From the NCBI GenBank assembly GCA_016936355.1, contig JAFGYB010000015.1:62001-126000 (forward strand): a stretch of 64,000 bases of DNA, read 5' to 3'. How positions within the stretch are numbered: the stretch's first letter is position 1; each line of letters opens with the position of its first letter. The DNA comes from Bacteroidales bacterium (GTDB lineage: Bacteria; Bacteroidota; Bacteroidia; Bacteroidales; F082). The position numbers were made by a program, and so were the translations under genes. Shown piece after piece: positions 35,534-43,582 of the stretch. Under the pieces are notes generated by a model that saw only the letters and a program-made list of their open reading frames with translations, searched no databases and was not told the origin of the DNA.

Positions 35534-35881
35534 TTAGTCATCGTCTTCATCAGAATCCATTTCAGATGCTAACTCATCCATAATGTCCTGATCTCCGTAT
35601 TTATCTTCCAAATCGAGTTTGATGTCTTCTTTTAAGAGACCGTCGTCATCGTAATCGTCATCTTCTTCGATTAATTCAATGGCGGCCTGTCGCGACATTC
35701 GAATCAAATAATATTTGTCGGTAGTTTCAAAGGGTAAAGCGCTCACCTTATTTCCATCCTTGTCGGTATAAGAAATCAAATTTTGCAAAAAACCGTTTGG
35801 ATAGGCCAATTTAACCTGTTCCTGAATGGCTACATCAAGCTTCTCAAAATCTTTGACTACCCTTGGTTTGTTTGAATTCAT
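35534..35881 (-). CDS. Small acidic conserved protein
   Basis: Protein of 115 residues not assigned to a family. The N-terminal half (about 1-75) is an ordered-looking segment (KLAYPNGFLQNLISYTDKDGN, YLIRMSRQAAIELIEED); the C-terminal 40 residues are highly acidic (DDDYDDDG, DSDEDDD). It converges on the KamA-like gene, 15 bp apart. Coding nature is supported by consistent codon use and lack of overlap. Similar short acidic proteins are common in Bacteroidota (recollection, unverified). Confidence 0.7.
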   Translation of the reverse strand: MNSNKPRVVKDFEKLDVAIQEQVKLAYPNGFLQNLISYTDKDGNKVSALPFETTDKYYLIRMSRQAAIELIEEDDDYDDDGLLKEDIKLDLEDKYGDQDIMDELASEMDSDEDDD

Positions 35882-36126
35882 TCTTCTAAATTTTCTTTTT
35901 TAAAACAATTCTTTAACGTTGTCCGCAGACATTTAACTGCTCGCAATATTAAAAAAAATTGTTATTTACACTCAATTTTTACGAATATATATATATTTCT
36001 GATTCACAAATTAATATTTCAAAATCAACAAGAATCATGATCCGTATCGATTGCAAATGAGTTGAAAAATCAGTCAGAAAAAAGAAAAAAGAGAGTCTGC
36101 AAGCTTAAAATAATAAGGGCATTGAA

Positions 36127-36987
36127 TCATCGGGTCCCTTCCAGAATCCAGGCCTTTCGATGATTATAAGGTAATTTCTTTTTTGCATTGGAAGCTTCTG
36201 TAAAACTTTTGTAGCGCGCCAGGTAGATTCTTACTCTCCCTTTCCCTTCCAGGATACCGGCATCTTTGTAGCCATTCTTTTTAAATCGCCGCAATGCTTC
36301 TTTAGCATCTGATTTATTGGGAAAGCTTCCGGCAATCAAATAATAAACCTTTGCTTTCACAACCGTTTTATCAGATACTTTTTTTCCTTTATGACATAAT
36401 TTGGGAGCCCCGGCAGCATCCTCCCTTTGGCCAAACCACAGGGAAGCATAATTTTTCGAAAGCCCCACGCCCATGCAAACCCACGATTTTTTCTCCCAGG
36501 CATTCTGGGTTAAGATCATATCCAGGGCATCGTCCGCATCCTGCAGAAACCGCACCAGACTATCCACATTCATACCGTCCTGGAAATAGGATGCCAGTTC
36601 ATAACCCCGGTACCGGTAATTGGTCAGTTCTTTTGGTTTATTCCACATCCCCTCCTGATTCACTACGTAAGGATTAAAGCAACACGGCGTCCATTTTCCT
36701 TTGTTGGACCAACTGGACAGGTTGCAAATACTTGTATCCGGATGATTTACCTGCAGATCTTGAACATGGGTACGAGCCACAAAAGAAAGAGAAACGGATA
36801 GTTTCAGCGGCTTTTTCTTGTAGGCTTCCCTGATTTTATTAATGGCTTCAAATACCTGCTCCTCCTGACTAGTGATGCAATACCCCGATGGAATTTTGTG
36901 TTGCGCAAAAAGAGGAACAGTAACCATCAAAAAAACAAAAAGCAAAACCACACGGATTTTTAAATCTGGGAGTTGAGAACCTGGCAT
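36127..36987 (-). CDS. Secreted CAP-domain protein with C-terminal SPOR domain
   Basis: Protein of 286 residues with a hydrophobic signal segment ending PLFAQ. A CAP/SCP-like domain (about 25-185; INKIREAYKKKPL, LSFVARTHVQDL, WVCMGVGLSKNYASLWFG) contains several cysteines that may pair. A SPOR domain follows (about 205-285; YYLIAGSFPNKSDAKEAL, RVRIYLARYKSFTEA), which would bind denuded peptidoglycan glycan strands. The ATG at 36987 is preferred over the GTG at 36993. A septal or cell-wall-associated role is inferred. Confidence 0.8.
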   Translation of the reverse strand: MPGSQLPDLKIRVVLLFVFLMVTVPLFAQHKIPSGYCITSQEEQVFEAINKIREAYKKKPLKLSVSLSFVARTHVQDLQVNHPDTSICNLSSWSNKGKWTPCCFNPYVVNQEGMWNKPKELTNYRYRGYELASYFQDGMNVDSLVRFLQDADDALDMILTQNAWEKKSWVCMGVGLSKNYASLWFGQREDAAGAPKLCHKGKKVSDKTVVKAKVYYLIAGSFPNKSDAKEALRRFKKNGYKDAGILEGKGRVRIYLARYKSFTEASNAKKKLPYNHRKAWILEGTR

Positions 36988-37045
36988 GAGCACATATTTT
37001 GGGTATAAAATTACAAATTACAGTTAATTGCACCATCGGGATTAG

Positions 37046-37876
37046 CTAATCCCAGGAAAAATCTTTTTTATTCTCCTTACAGAGTGCGTCATAGTCATTA
37101 ATCAACGTCATCAGCAGAGGATTAATCACACTAAAATGATAAGCACCCAGCTTGCTGACCGGCAACACTTTCATTGAAGTTGCTGTCAGAAAACAGGATT
37201 GATATCCAGCCATATCACCGGGATGAATCTTAGGTTCCAAAACAGGAATATTCCGGACCTTTGACAACTCAAGGATTCTGGCCCGTGTGACTCCGGGGAG
37301 AACCATTTTCACTTCGGGTGTTATGATTTTTCCATCGGAGATAAAAAAAAGGTTGGAACGACTTCCTTCGGTGATGTAGCCGTCAGTTGAAATGTATGCC
37401 ACCTCATAATTTTTCTGCTCTTTCATCAGGTGGTCAGCCTTTTCTCTCAGTGCATACAGGGCCTTCTTTGCATTGGGATTGGGACGTTCTGCCGACATTA
37501 TCCCGACCGAAACACCCTGTTGATATTGTTCCTTGGAAGGGTAAAAAAACGGAACTATCCAGGCAAGAAACTGCCCTGAGCCTTCCGGCGGCCAGTGATA
37601 TAAAAATTTAATATTCCCAAACAGAAACTTATTTTCAGTGATCAATGCTTTAAGCCTCAGTTTGACCTCTTTTTTATCATAGGGTATTCTTTTGCTTTCG
37701 AGCAGAGCCGACTGAAAAAAACGATCCAGGTGTTCTTTCAGAAAAAGAGGAATACCGTTTTCCACCCGGATTACTTCATACACACTGATGCCCTTTTCCA
37801 GAGGCCAGGGGTTAAAATCACACACCGATTGCAGGGAATCATTCACAACATAATACGAAAGTAAGGCAGTTTCCAT
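37046..37876 (-). CDS. Class IV PLP aminotransferase (ADC lyase / branched-chain aminotransferase type)
   Basis: Fold-type IV PLP enzyme of 276 residues. Probable Schiff-base lysine in NAKKALYAL (K137/K138), conserved YITEGSRSNLFFI (E170) and the C-terminal VLPGVTRARIL phosphate-binding region. Short length suits 4-amino-4-deoxychorismate lyase (PabC) or a D-amino acid transaminase more than canonical BCAT; it cannot be resolved by eye. A pabB-like neighbour is absent. Confidence 0.85.
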   Translation of the reverse strand: METALLSYYVVNDSLQSVCDFNPWPLEKGISVYEVIRVENGIPLFLKEHLDRFFQSALLESKRIPYDKKEVKLRLKALITENKFLFGNIKFLYHWPPEGSGQFLAWIVPFFYPSKEQYQQGVSVGIMSAERPNPNAKKALYALREKADHLMKEQKNYEVAYISTDGYITEGSRSNLFFISDGKIITPEVKMVLPGVTRARILELSKVRNIPVLEPKIHPGDMAGYQSCFLTATSMKVLPVSKLGAYHFSVINPLLMTLINDYDALCKENKKDFSWD

Positions 37877-37890
37877 CGGAGCGGTATCAG

Positions 37891-37921
37891 AAAAAAGAAA
37901 GCCCCCGCATGGAAGGCTTTC
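37891..37921 (-). terminator. Rho-independent terminator after the DUF2007 gene
   Basis: GAAAGCC/GGCTTTC stem, GC-rich loop, and a T-run on the minus strand, 21 bp past the DUF2007 stop. Confidence 0.8.
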
Positions 37922-37941
37922 AAAAACAAAACGGTTATTGA

Positions 37942-38181
37942 TTATTTTTTATCTCTGGATTCAAAATATTCTTTCAGAACTTTTTGGGCTTTTTCAAAAT
38001 TGTATTCTTCCACAAAAACCTGAACCGCATCTTCCGGGGAACCATCAGCCCATCCGGCATCCACACTCGAACTCAACCGGTCGTGCTTCATTGCCCCAAT
38101 GCCATTCTCTTTCAGAATTTCTAAAATGTACATAGCTTCCACCTGAGAGCCTGTGTAAACCAACGAAATATCCTCTTTCAT
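37942..38181 (-). CDS. DUF2007 putative signal-transducing protein
   Basis: Protein of 79 residues matching DUF2007: LVYTGSQVEAMYILEILKENGI at the start and VQVFVEEYNFEKAQKVLKEY near the end, a ferredoxin-like fold of unknown function. Stands between the EamA transporter and the aminotransferase and has its own terminator. Confidence 0.85.
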   Translation of the reverse strand: MKEDISLVYTGSQVEAMYILEILKENGIGAMKHDRLSSSVDAGWADGSPEDAVQVFVEEYNFEKAQKVLKEYFESRDKK

Positions 38182-38245
38182 AATCGTAATTTTTTATATT
38201 TCCATAGTAAAGATATGAAAATATACCGTTAGCAAAGAGGGATTT

Positions 38246-39148
38246 TTAATTGTTTAACTTAATAATTGCAAAGACCATTACTGCTGCACTGATCAGCTGA
38301 ACAGGTGACATAATACTTCCGTTGACAACATAGTCGAAAAAGATTGCGGAAATGGGAAAAAGAAGCTCACTGATGGTCGCTTCCATGGCTCTGACCCGTC
38401 TCAGTCCAAAGTAATAAATAAAAATAGCACCAGAGCCTGTGGTTAACCCGATGAGAACAAAAAGAAACCAGTGGATTTCACTGGTTTGGGCAATTTGAGT
38501 GTACTTCCCGAACACCAGCACGTAAACCAGCATGATGACAGAAGTAAATCCGTACCTGAAAAAAGTAGCTGTTTTAAAATTAAAATTCATCAGCGCTTTT
38601 TTCGAGAATACAGTGGAGCTACCAAAGGAAAAAGCTGCCAAAACAGCCAATAACGCAGCATAAACCGTGTTCCGGTCAGTATGCATATTGGGAAGACTGA
38701 TTCCGAAGGTCAGAAAATAGCTGGCAACAATGGCCAAGCCAGCCCAAAAAATAAAATTCTTCTTGATTTTTTCTTTCAGCAATATAGCCGCCAGGCTGAT
38801 GGCAAAGATGGGTTGCAGTTTCTGCAACAAAACCACAACAGATAACTCCTGGAAATTCACCAGAAACAGTGCTTTAACCATGGCCATAGTACCCATAGCA
38901 CCACCGAAAACAGCGATTAAACTAAAGGTAATATAATCCTGTCGAAAAAAATTTTTAAGCTGTTTGTACTCGTTGAACATAAATATGTTCATCAGCACAA
39001 AAGGAATAAAGTGAAGCATAAAAACCACATACCCCACATCCAATCCATGGAGGCGCGGTGTCAGCACCACCCCATCAAACCCCCACAATATGGCTGAAAA
39101 ACCAATGGCAGCGGTTCCTTTAATCAGTTCTTTATTGTTTCTTTCCAT
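38246..39148 (-). CDS. EamA/DMT-family transporter
   Basis: Ten-helix drug/metabolite transporter of 300 residues, with two EamA repeats (about 12-140 and 155-300) and FGGAMGTMAMVKALF and GLTTGSGAIFIYYFGLRRV as conserved repeat-end segments. Exports or imports small metabolites; substrate unknown. The ATG at 39148 (MERNNKEL) is preferred because the promoter TACCTTTG lies at 39166-39173, upstream of it but downstream of the alternative ATG at 39217. Confidence 0.88.
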   Translation of the reverse strand: MERNNKELIKGTAAIGFSAILWGFDGVVLTPRLHGLDVGYVVFMLHFIPFVLMNIFMFNEYKQLKNFFRQDYITFSLIAVFGGAMGTMAMVKALFLVNFQELSVVVLLQKLQPIFAISLAAILLKEKIKKNFIFWAGLAIVASYFLTFGISLPNMHTDRNTVYAALLAVLAAFSFGSSTVFSKKALMNFNFKTATFFRYGFTSVIMLVYVLVFGKYTQIAQTSEIHWFLFVLIGLTTGSGAIFIYYFGLRRVRAMEATISELLFPISAIFFDYVVNGSIMSPVQLISAAVMVFAIIKLNN

Positions 39149-39165
39149 TCGACCAAACAAGGCGG

Positions 39166-39173
39166 CAAAGGTA
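39166..39173 (-). promoter_or_regulatory. -7 promoter element TACCTTTG for the EamA gene
   Basis: Exact TAnnTTTG match followed by C, 18 bp before the ATG. Confidence 0.6.
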
Positions 39174-39235
39174 GTTAAAATCAATGGCCTCCAAAAGAAA
39201 AGGCCGAACAAATTCACCTGCTTACAGCCAACGAA

Positions 39236-40594
39236 TTAATGATTCAAAAAACTCTCAAGCGTTTTAACGTCTGTTGTCTTTAAAACGATTCTTTTGTTTT
39301 GATCAAGAAGGAAGAATGTGGGAGTTGCCGATACATTATAGGTTTCTGCAATAGGACTGTCCCATCCTTTCAGCTGAGCTATAACAGGCCATTGATAACC
39401 CTCGTCTTTCACCGCTTTCTCGACGGCTTTTTTATCGGTATCAATAGAAACTGCAACCACCTGCAATTTTTGGGTATCGCGAGGGTTGTAATATTTTTCC
39501 AGACCCGGCAGACTGGCCGTACAATGAGGACACCAACTGGCCCAGAAAATCAACAACGTATTTTTGGCCTGAACATCGTACAAATGCAATTCCTGTCCGT
39601 TCAATGTCCGAGCTTTAAAATCGGGAGCCGGCTGTCCGGGTGCCAGATGAATTGTCTCGTATATTTTTTCCTGTAAAGCAGATTTCAATGCAGAATGACC
39701 GGGCAGGCTGCTCAGCTTACTGTGTTTGGCAATATGCAGCAACAATTTCTGGAATCCAAATTCATCAAATCCTCCCATTAAATATTTCAGCGTAAACAGG
39801 TATACCTTCTCATTAACAATGGATTTGGCCAGCAAAGTATCCACTGCAGGCATAAAGGCCTCTTCCACATCTTGTTTGGTCATCCCGGGCTGTTGATACA
39901 ATGCAAGGTAGCCCACAATTTTCTTGGTAAACAAATCGGACCGCAAGATTAGGGTATCTTTGAAATTCACGTATTTAAAATATTCCTTTTTCAACAACCG
40001 GGTTTGTTCATCGGTTGTCAGGTTCAGGGGAACGGCTACCGGCCGATCCAACTGAATAAATTTGGCAGCCATGGTCCTAGGGTATTTCGTAACCAGCCGG
40101 GTTGCTGTCTGTTGAATTTCATTCTGAAGATGTTCAGCCTTGCTCTTAACTGTCTGATAAAAAGGATCGGAAGGGGGGTAAAATTCGACAACCGGTTTTA
40201 GTAACTTGAGCTTGTCAGAACTGGATTCTTCAACATTCTGGTATTGGTAGAAGATTTTATTTTCAGCAGAAGAAATAATATTCACCTTCGCCCCTTGTTG
40301 AAAACTGCTGGTTTTAAAGTCAACCGGACGATCGTTATACAGCAATCGGACTGCCATTCCGGTATTGGTCAGCACCTGGTACATACCCACGGGGCGTCCC
40401 TGCATCGTAAATGTAAAAGTACCCATGGGATTCACCCGGGCTGTATCCACAACTTTCTGGGGACCTGCAAAAGACTGAACCAGGTAAACATCATCTCCCG
40501 CCAACCCGGGGATGGTTCCGCGCAGGGTAATATTCTGGGCAAACAAGCCCATCGTCATAAATAGCAAACTAATCGTAAAACCTATATTTCTCAT
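39236..40594 (-). CDS. TlpA-like thiol-disulfide oxidoreductase with N-terminal DUF4369-type domain
   Basis: Periplasmic protein of 452 residues with signal peptide (ends GLFAQ). Residues about 21-130 resemble DUF4369 (ITLRGTIPGLAGDDVYLVQ), a helical middle region follows, and residues about 315-452 form the AhpC/TlpA thioredoxin domain with WASWCPHC (C355, C358) and cis-proline SATPTFFLL. It likely reduces or isomerises periplasmic disulfides. Own promoter TATTTTTG at 40613-40620. Confidence 0.88.
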   Translation of the reverse strand: MRNIGFTISLLFMTMGLFAQNITLRGTIPGLAGDDVYLVQSFAGPQKVVDTARVNPMGTFTFTMQGRPVGMYQVLTNTGMAVRLLYNDRPVDFKTSSFQQGAKVNIISSAENKIFYQYQNVEESSSDKLKLLKPVVEFYPPSDPFYQTVKSKAEHLQNEIQQTATRLVTKYPRTMAAKFIQLDRPVAVPLNLTTDEQTRLLKKEYFKYVNFKDTLILRSDLFTKKIVGYLALYQQPGMTKQDVEEAFMPAVDTLLAKSIVNEKVYLFTLKYLMGGFDEFGFQKLLLHIAKHSKLSSLPGHSALKSALQEKIYETIHLAPGQPAPDFKARTLNGQELHLYDVQAKNTLLIFWASWCPHCTASLPGLEKYYNPRDTQKLQVVAVSIDTDKKAVEKAVKDEGYQWPVIAQLKGWDSPIAETYNVSATPTFFLLDQNKRIVLKTTDVKTLESFLNH

Positions 40595-40612
40595 TATTAC
40601 TGAAATTTATTT

Positions 40613-40620
40613 CAAAAATA
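40613..40620 (-). promoter_or_regulatory. -7 promoter element TATTTTTG for the TlpA-like gene
   Basis: Exact TAnnTTTG match, 18 bp before the ATG. Confidence 0.55.
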
Positions 40621-40726
40621 AAGCGAAAATAATCATTGTCAGGATTTATAAAGAAACTTTAACTTATTAATGTGTTTCTTCATCCGAAATTCCCAACACG
40701 TCAACACTTTTCATGAAACATTTTTA

Positions 40727-40734
40727 TAAATTAG
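40727..40734 (+). promoter_or_regulatory. Variant -7 element TAAATTAG before the kinase operon
   Basis: One mismatch from TAnnTTTG. An 8-codon frame (MKQNHLYS) starts 4 bp downstream at 40739 and stops 15 bp before the kinase ATG; a leader peptide is possible but unproven. Confidence 0.35.
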
Positions 40735-40780
40735 CCCCATGAAGCAAAACCATCTGTACTCTTAGATACCTTTTATTTTT

Positions 40781-43582
40781 ATGAAGAGCACCCTTCGAAA
40801 CATCATATTATCGCTTGTTTCTATAATGTTTGCAAAGGTTCTGTTTACCCAACATGTCCTGGCTTCTGAACCTGAATTACCTGTCTTTTACTTTCCCACA
40901 GCCACAAGCAATCATGATGATACGGTAAAATTAAATCAACTCTTAAAAGAAGGAATCGGTAATAATGGAGTCAATTCCACCAAAATGTATGATGCACAAA
41001 AGTTTGCTGAATCACGTAATCTGGATGAATACTACGTTTGGCATCTGTTTGAGCAAGCAAAAAATCAACGGGAAAAAGGGGCATATCAACTTGCCCTCAC
41101 GTTAAATCTTGAAGGACTAAAGTTGGTTGAAAAATTACAGGACAGCGGCTTGACAACCAAATACTATAACAATATTGGAATCATCTACAGAAAGATTTAT
41201 GATTACCGGAAAGCGTTGGAATTCAATTTGAAGGCCCTGAAGCTGGCCGAAAGTCGCAACGACTCTACCAACATGGCTGTCGCCCTAAACAGTATTGGCA
41301 ACAGTTATGTATCCATGGGCCGGTACAATAATGCATTGGAATATTTCAAAAAAAGTCTGAAACTGGAACAAAACCGGAAAAGCATGACCGGCATTGCCAT
41401 CAACCTGAACAACATTGGGAAAGTATATTACAACAAAAATGAGTACAAAAAGGCTCTGAATTACCTTAGTCTTTCACTGGAAATTAACCGGCAGATCAAC
41501 TCCAGAAGAGGAATGGCTATTTGTTTCAAAGATATCTCTGATACTTACCTCGCTATGCAAAACTATGGGAAGGCACAGGATTTCGCATCCCAATCGCTCC
41601 AGGAATACACGAAAACCGGTACCAACGCTGAATTAGCACGGGCCTATATCAATCTGGGAATCATAAACAAAAAGAATCATCTGCTTCAAAGAGCCATCAC
41701 CAATCTGGAACAGGGCATTAATATTTCAAGCACCAACGGAGGAGCTCCCAACCTTCTAAAAGCATACAAAACGCTGTATGATATATACAACACACAACAA
41801 AATTTTCAAAAAGCACTTCATTACAATATGCTGGCACACTTGTATCAGGACTCTTTATCAAACCTCGAGATCAGAAAAAAAGAAGCCCGCATTCAAATCG
41901 AATATGAAAATCAACAAAAGGAAGATCAGATTTTAATGTTGCATCAGCAAAACAAGCTCACCCAGCTATCCATGAAACAACAACATTACTGGATCCTCTT
42001 ATTGATCACTACCATTTCGCTGCTTTTAGTCATGCTCCTGATTCTGATATGGTTTGTTCATACAATGCGTCAAAAAAACATTCAGCTCACCCTGAAAAAC
42101 ACAGAAATTGAGCGGGTAAGAAATGAGCTGGAGAAGAACAGACAGGAACTACTGCAAGCCAATATTGAAGCCGAACGGAATACCAAAACCAAAAACCGTT
42201 TTCTGGCTCACATCAGTCACGAAATCAGAACCCCTCTGAATTCGGTGCTGGGTTTTACAGAATTACTGAGTCAATCCATCAATACGTCAGCACAGAAAAA
42301 TTATGTCGATGCCATTAATGCAGCCGGGAAAAGCTTATTGAACCTGCTCAATAACATACTCGATTTTGCAAAATACGATAACAGTGAATTGAATTTTAAA
42401 AGTGAAGAAGTAAACATCCGGGAAGTGCTCAGTGAAGTACAAAATATTTTTCTTTTAAAAGCCCGCGAAAAGGACCTTCAACTGAACCTTCATTTTGTAT
42501 CGATAATCAGCGAGGTCATTATTTTTAATCAAATGGTGTTGCAACAGATATTGCTGAATCTGGTAGGCAATGCCATAAAGTACACTGAAGAGGGAAGTGT
42601 CGAAATTACAATACTTCAGAAAAAAACAAAAACCGCGAATCAGATGAACCTGGTCATCAAAGTAAAGGACACAGGACCGGGAATTCCTGCAGAGGACCTG
42701 CGCCATATTTTTGAGCCATTTTATCAGGGAACCAACTTTTCAGAGGCTGAAGGAGCCGGTCTTGGATTGAGTATCACCCACACCTTGGTGAAGAAAATGG
42801 GAGGACTGATTGAGGTAAACAGTTCACCAGAAAAGGGAACCGAGTTCAGCATTACATTTAAGAAAATAAAATGTCAAACGGAAACGCCACCTACTCCATC
42901 CGCACAGAACATTCAAATTGAAAGCAAGATAAAAACCAAGTTATTGTTCATCAACCAACAGAATGAGGAATGTAGTCAAATTAAAAACATACTCAATCAA
43001 TACGATTTTGAGATACAGGACGTGGGACTACGACTAGCCAAAGCCAAAAAGTTTATCGATACAACTCCTCTGATCATTCTTTGTTGTCTCGACAAAGAAG
43101 AGCAAATAAACACGCTGAATATTATTGACAACCTGAGCCTTAAAAAACAAAACAACATACTCATTCTCCAGAGAGAATCCGGTGTCTCAGGAAAACAAAA
43201 CAATTACACCTCAACTATTAAACTAACAGCAGAAAACTGGGAAAAAGCACTTCGTGATTTTATCGTTCGTTTTAAAGACGGGACCGATCTTTTAAATTTA
43301 TTTGAAAGTCAATTGTACCCACCAAAGGATCAACTACTTGACAAAGAGCTCCATCATCTTTATGATCATGAATTTATTGAAGCATTCGACTCAAGATTGC
43401 TGGATAAAATTGAAGTGCTCACCAAGAAACTGGATTTGCTGGCCCGAAAATATAAGATGCCACAATTGCATATCTTTGCAGAAGAAGTGAATCATTCCAT
43501 ACAACAGTTTGATATTGGTGAACTGGACAAAAAACTGAATCTTTTAAAAAAAACATTTGTGTCTGTATATCATTTTAAATGA
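40781..43582 (+). CDS. TPR-containing sensor histidine kinase with pseudo-receiver tail
   Basis: Membrane kinase of 933 residues. Signal peptide (about 1-28), tetratricopeptide repeats (about 70-360; YNNIGIIYRKIYDYRKALEF-type), one transmembrane helix (about 405-428), coiled coil, HisKA with [14 protein letters not shown] (H480), and HATPase with NLVGNAIKY, DTGPGIP and GLGLSIT. Then a receiver-like region (about 720-835) that starts LLFINQQNEE, without the acidic pair or the LLD phosphoacceptor, and a C-terminal helical bundle (about 850-933) without the Hpt HxxKG motif. First gene of a three-gene operon; overlaps the next gene by 4 bp (ATGA). Confidence 0.9.
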   Translation: MKSTLRNIILSLVSIMFAKVLFTQHVLASEPELPVFYFPTATSNHDDTVKLNQLLKEGIGNNGVNSTKMYDAQKFAESRNLDEYYVWHLFEQAKNQREKGAYQLALTLNLEGLKLVEKLQDSGLTTKYYNNIGIIYRKIYDYRKALEFNLKALKLAESRNDSTNMAVALNSIGNSYVSMGRYNNALEYFKKSLKLEQNRKSMTGIAINLNNIGKVYYNKNEYKKALNYLSLSLEINRQINSRRGMAICFKDISDTYLAMQNYGKAQDFASQSLQEYTKTGTNAELARAYINLGIINKKNHLLQRAITNLEQGINISSTNGGAPNLLKAYKTLYDIYNTQQNFQKALHYNMLAHLYQDSLSNLEIRKKEARIQIEYENQQKEDQILMLHQQNKLTQLSMKQQHYWILLLITTISLLLVMLLILIWFVHTMRQKNIQLTLKNTEIERVRNELEKNRQELLQANIEAERNTKTKNRFLAHISHEIRTPLNSVLGFTELLSQSINTSAQKNYVDAINAAGKSLLNLLNNILDFAKYDNSELNFKSEEVNIREVLSEVQNIFLLKAREKDLQLNLHFVSIISEVIIFNQMVLQQILLNLVGNAIKYTEEGSVEITILQKKTKTANQMNLVIKVKDTGPGIPAEDLRHIFEPFYQGTNFSEAEGAGLGLSITHTLVKKMGGLIEVNSSPEKGTEFSITFKKIKCQTETPPTPSAQNIQIESKIKTKLLFINQQNEECSQIKNILNQYDFEIQDVGLRLAKAKKFIDTTPLIILCCLDKEEQINTLNIIDNLSLKKQNNILILQRESGVSGKQNNYTSTIKLTAENWEKALRDFIVRFKDGTDLLNLFESQLYPPKDQLLDKELHHLYDHEFIEAFDSRLLDKIEVLTKKLDLLARKYKMPQLHIFAEEVNHSIQQFDIGELDKKLNLLKKTFVSVYHFK

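Noticed and set aside
35980-35995. TA dinucleotide run
   Set aside because: Short low-complexity stretch in an AT-rich spacer; no repeat array.
40739-40765. Eight-codon leader frame before the kinase operon
   Set aside because: Too short to distinguish from chance and without attenuator hairpins.
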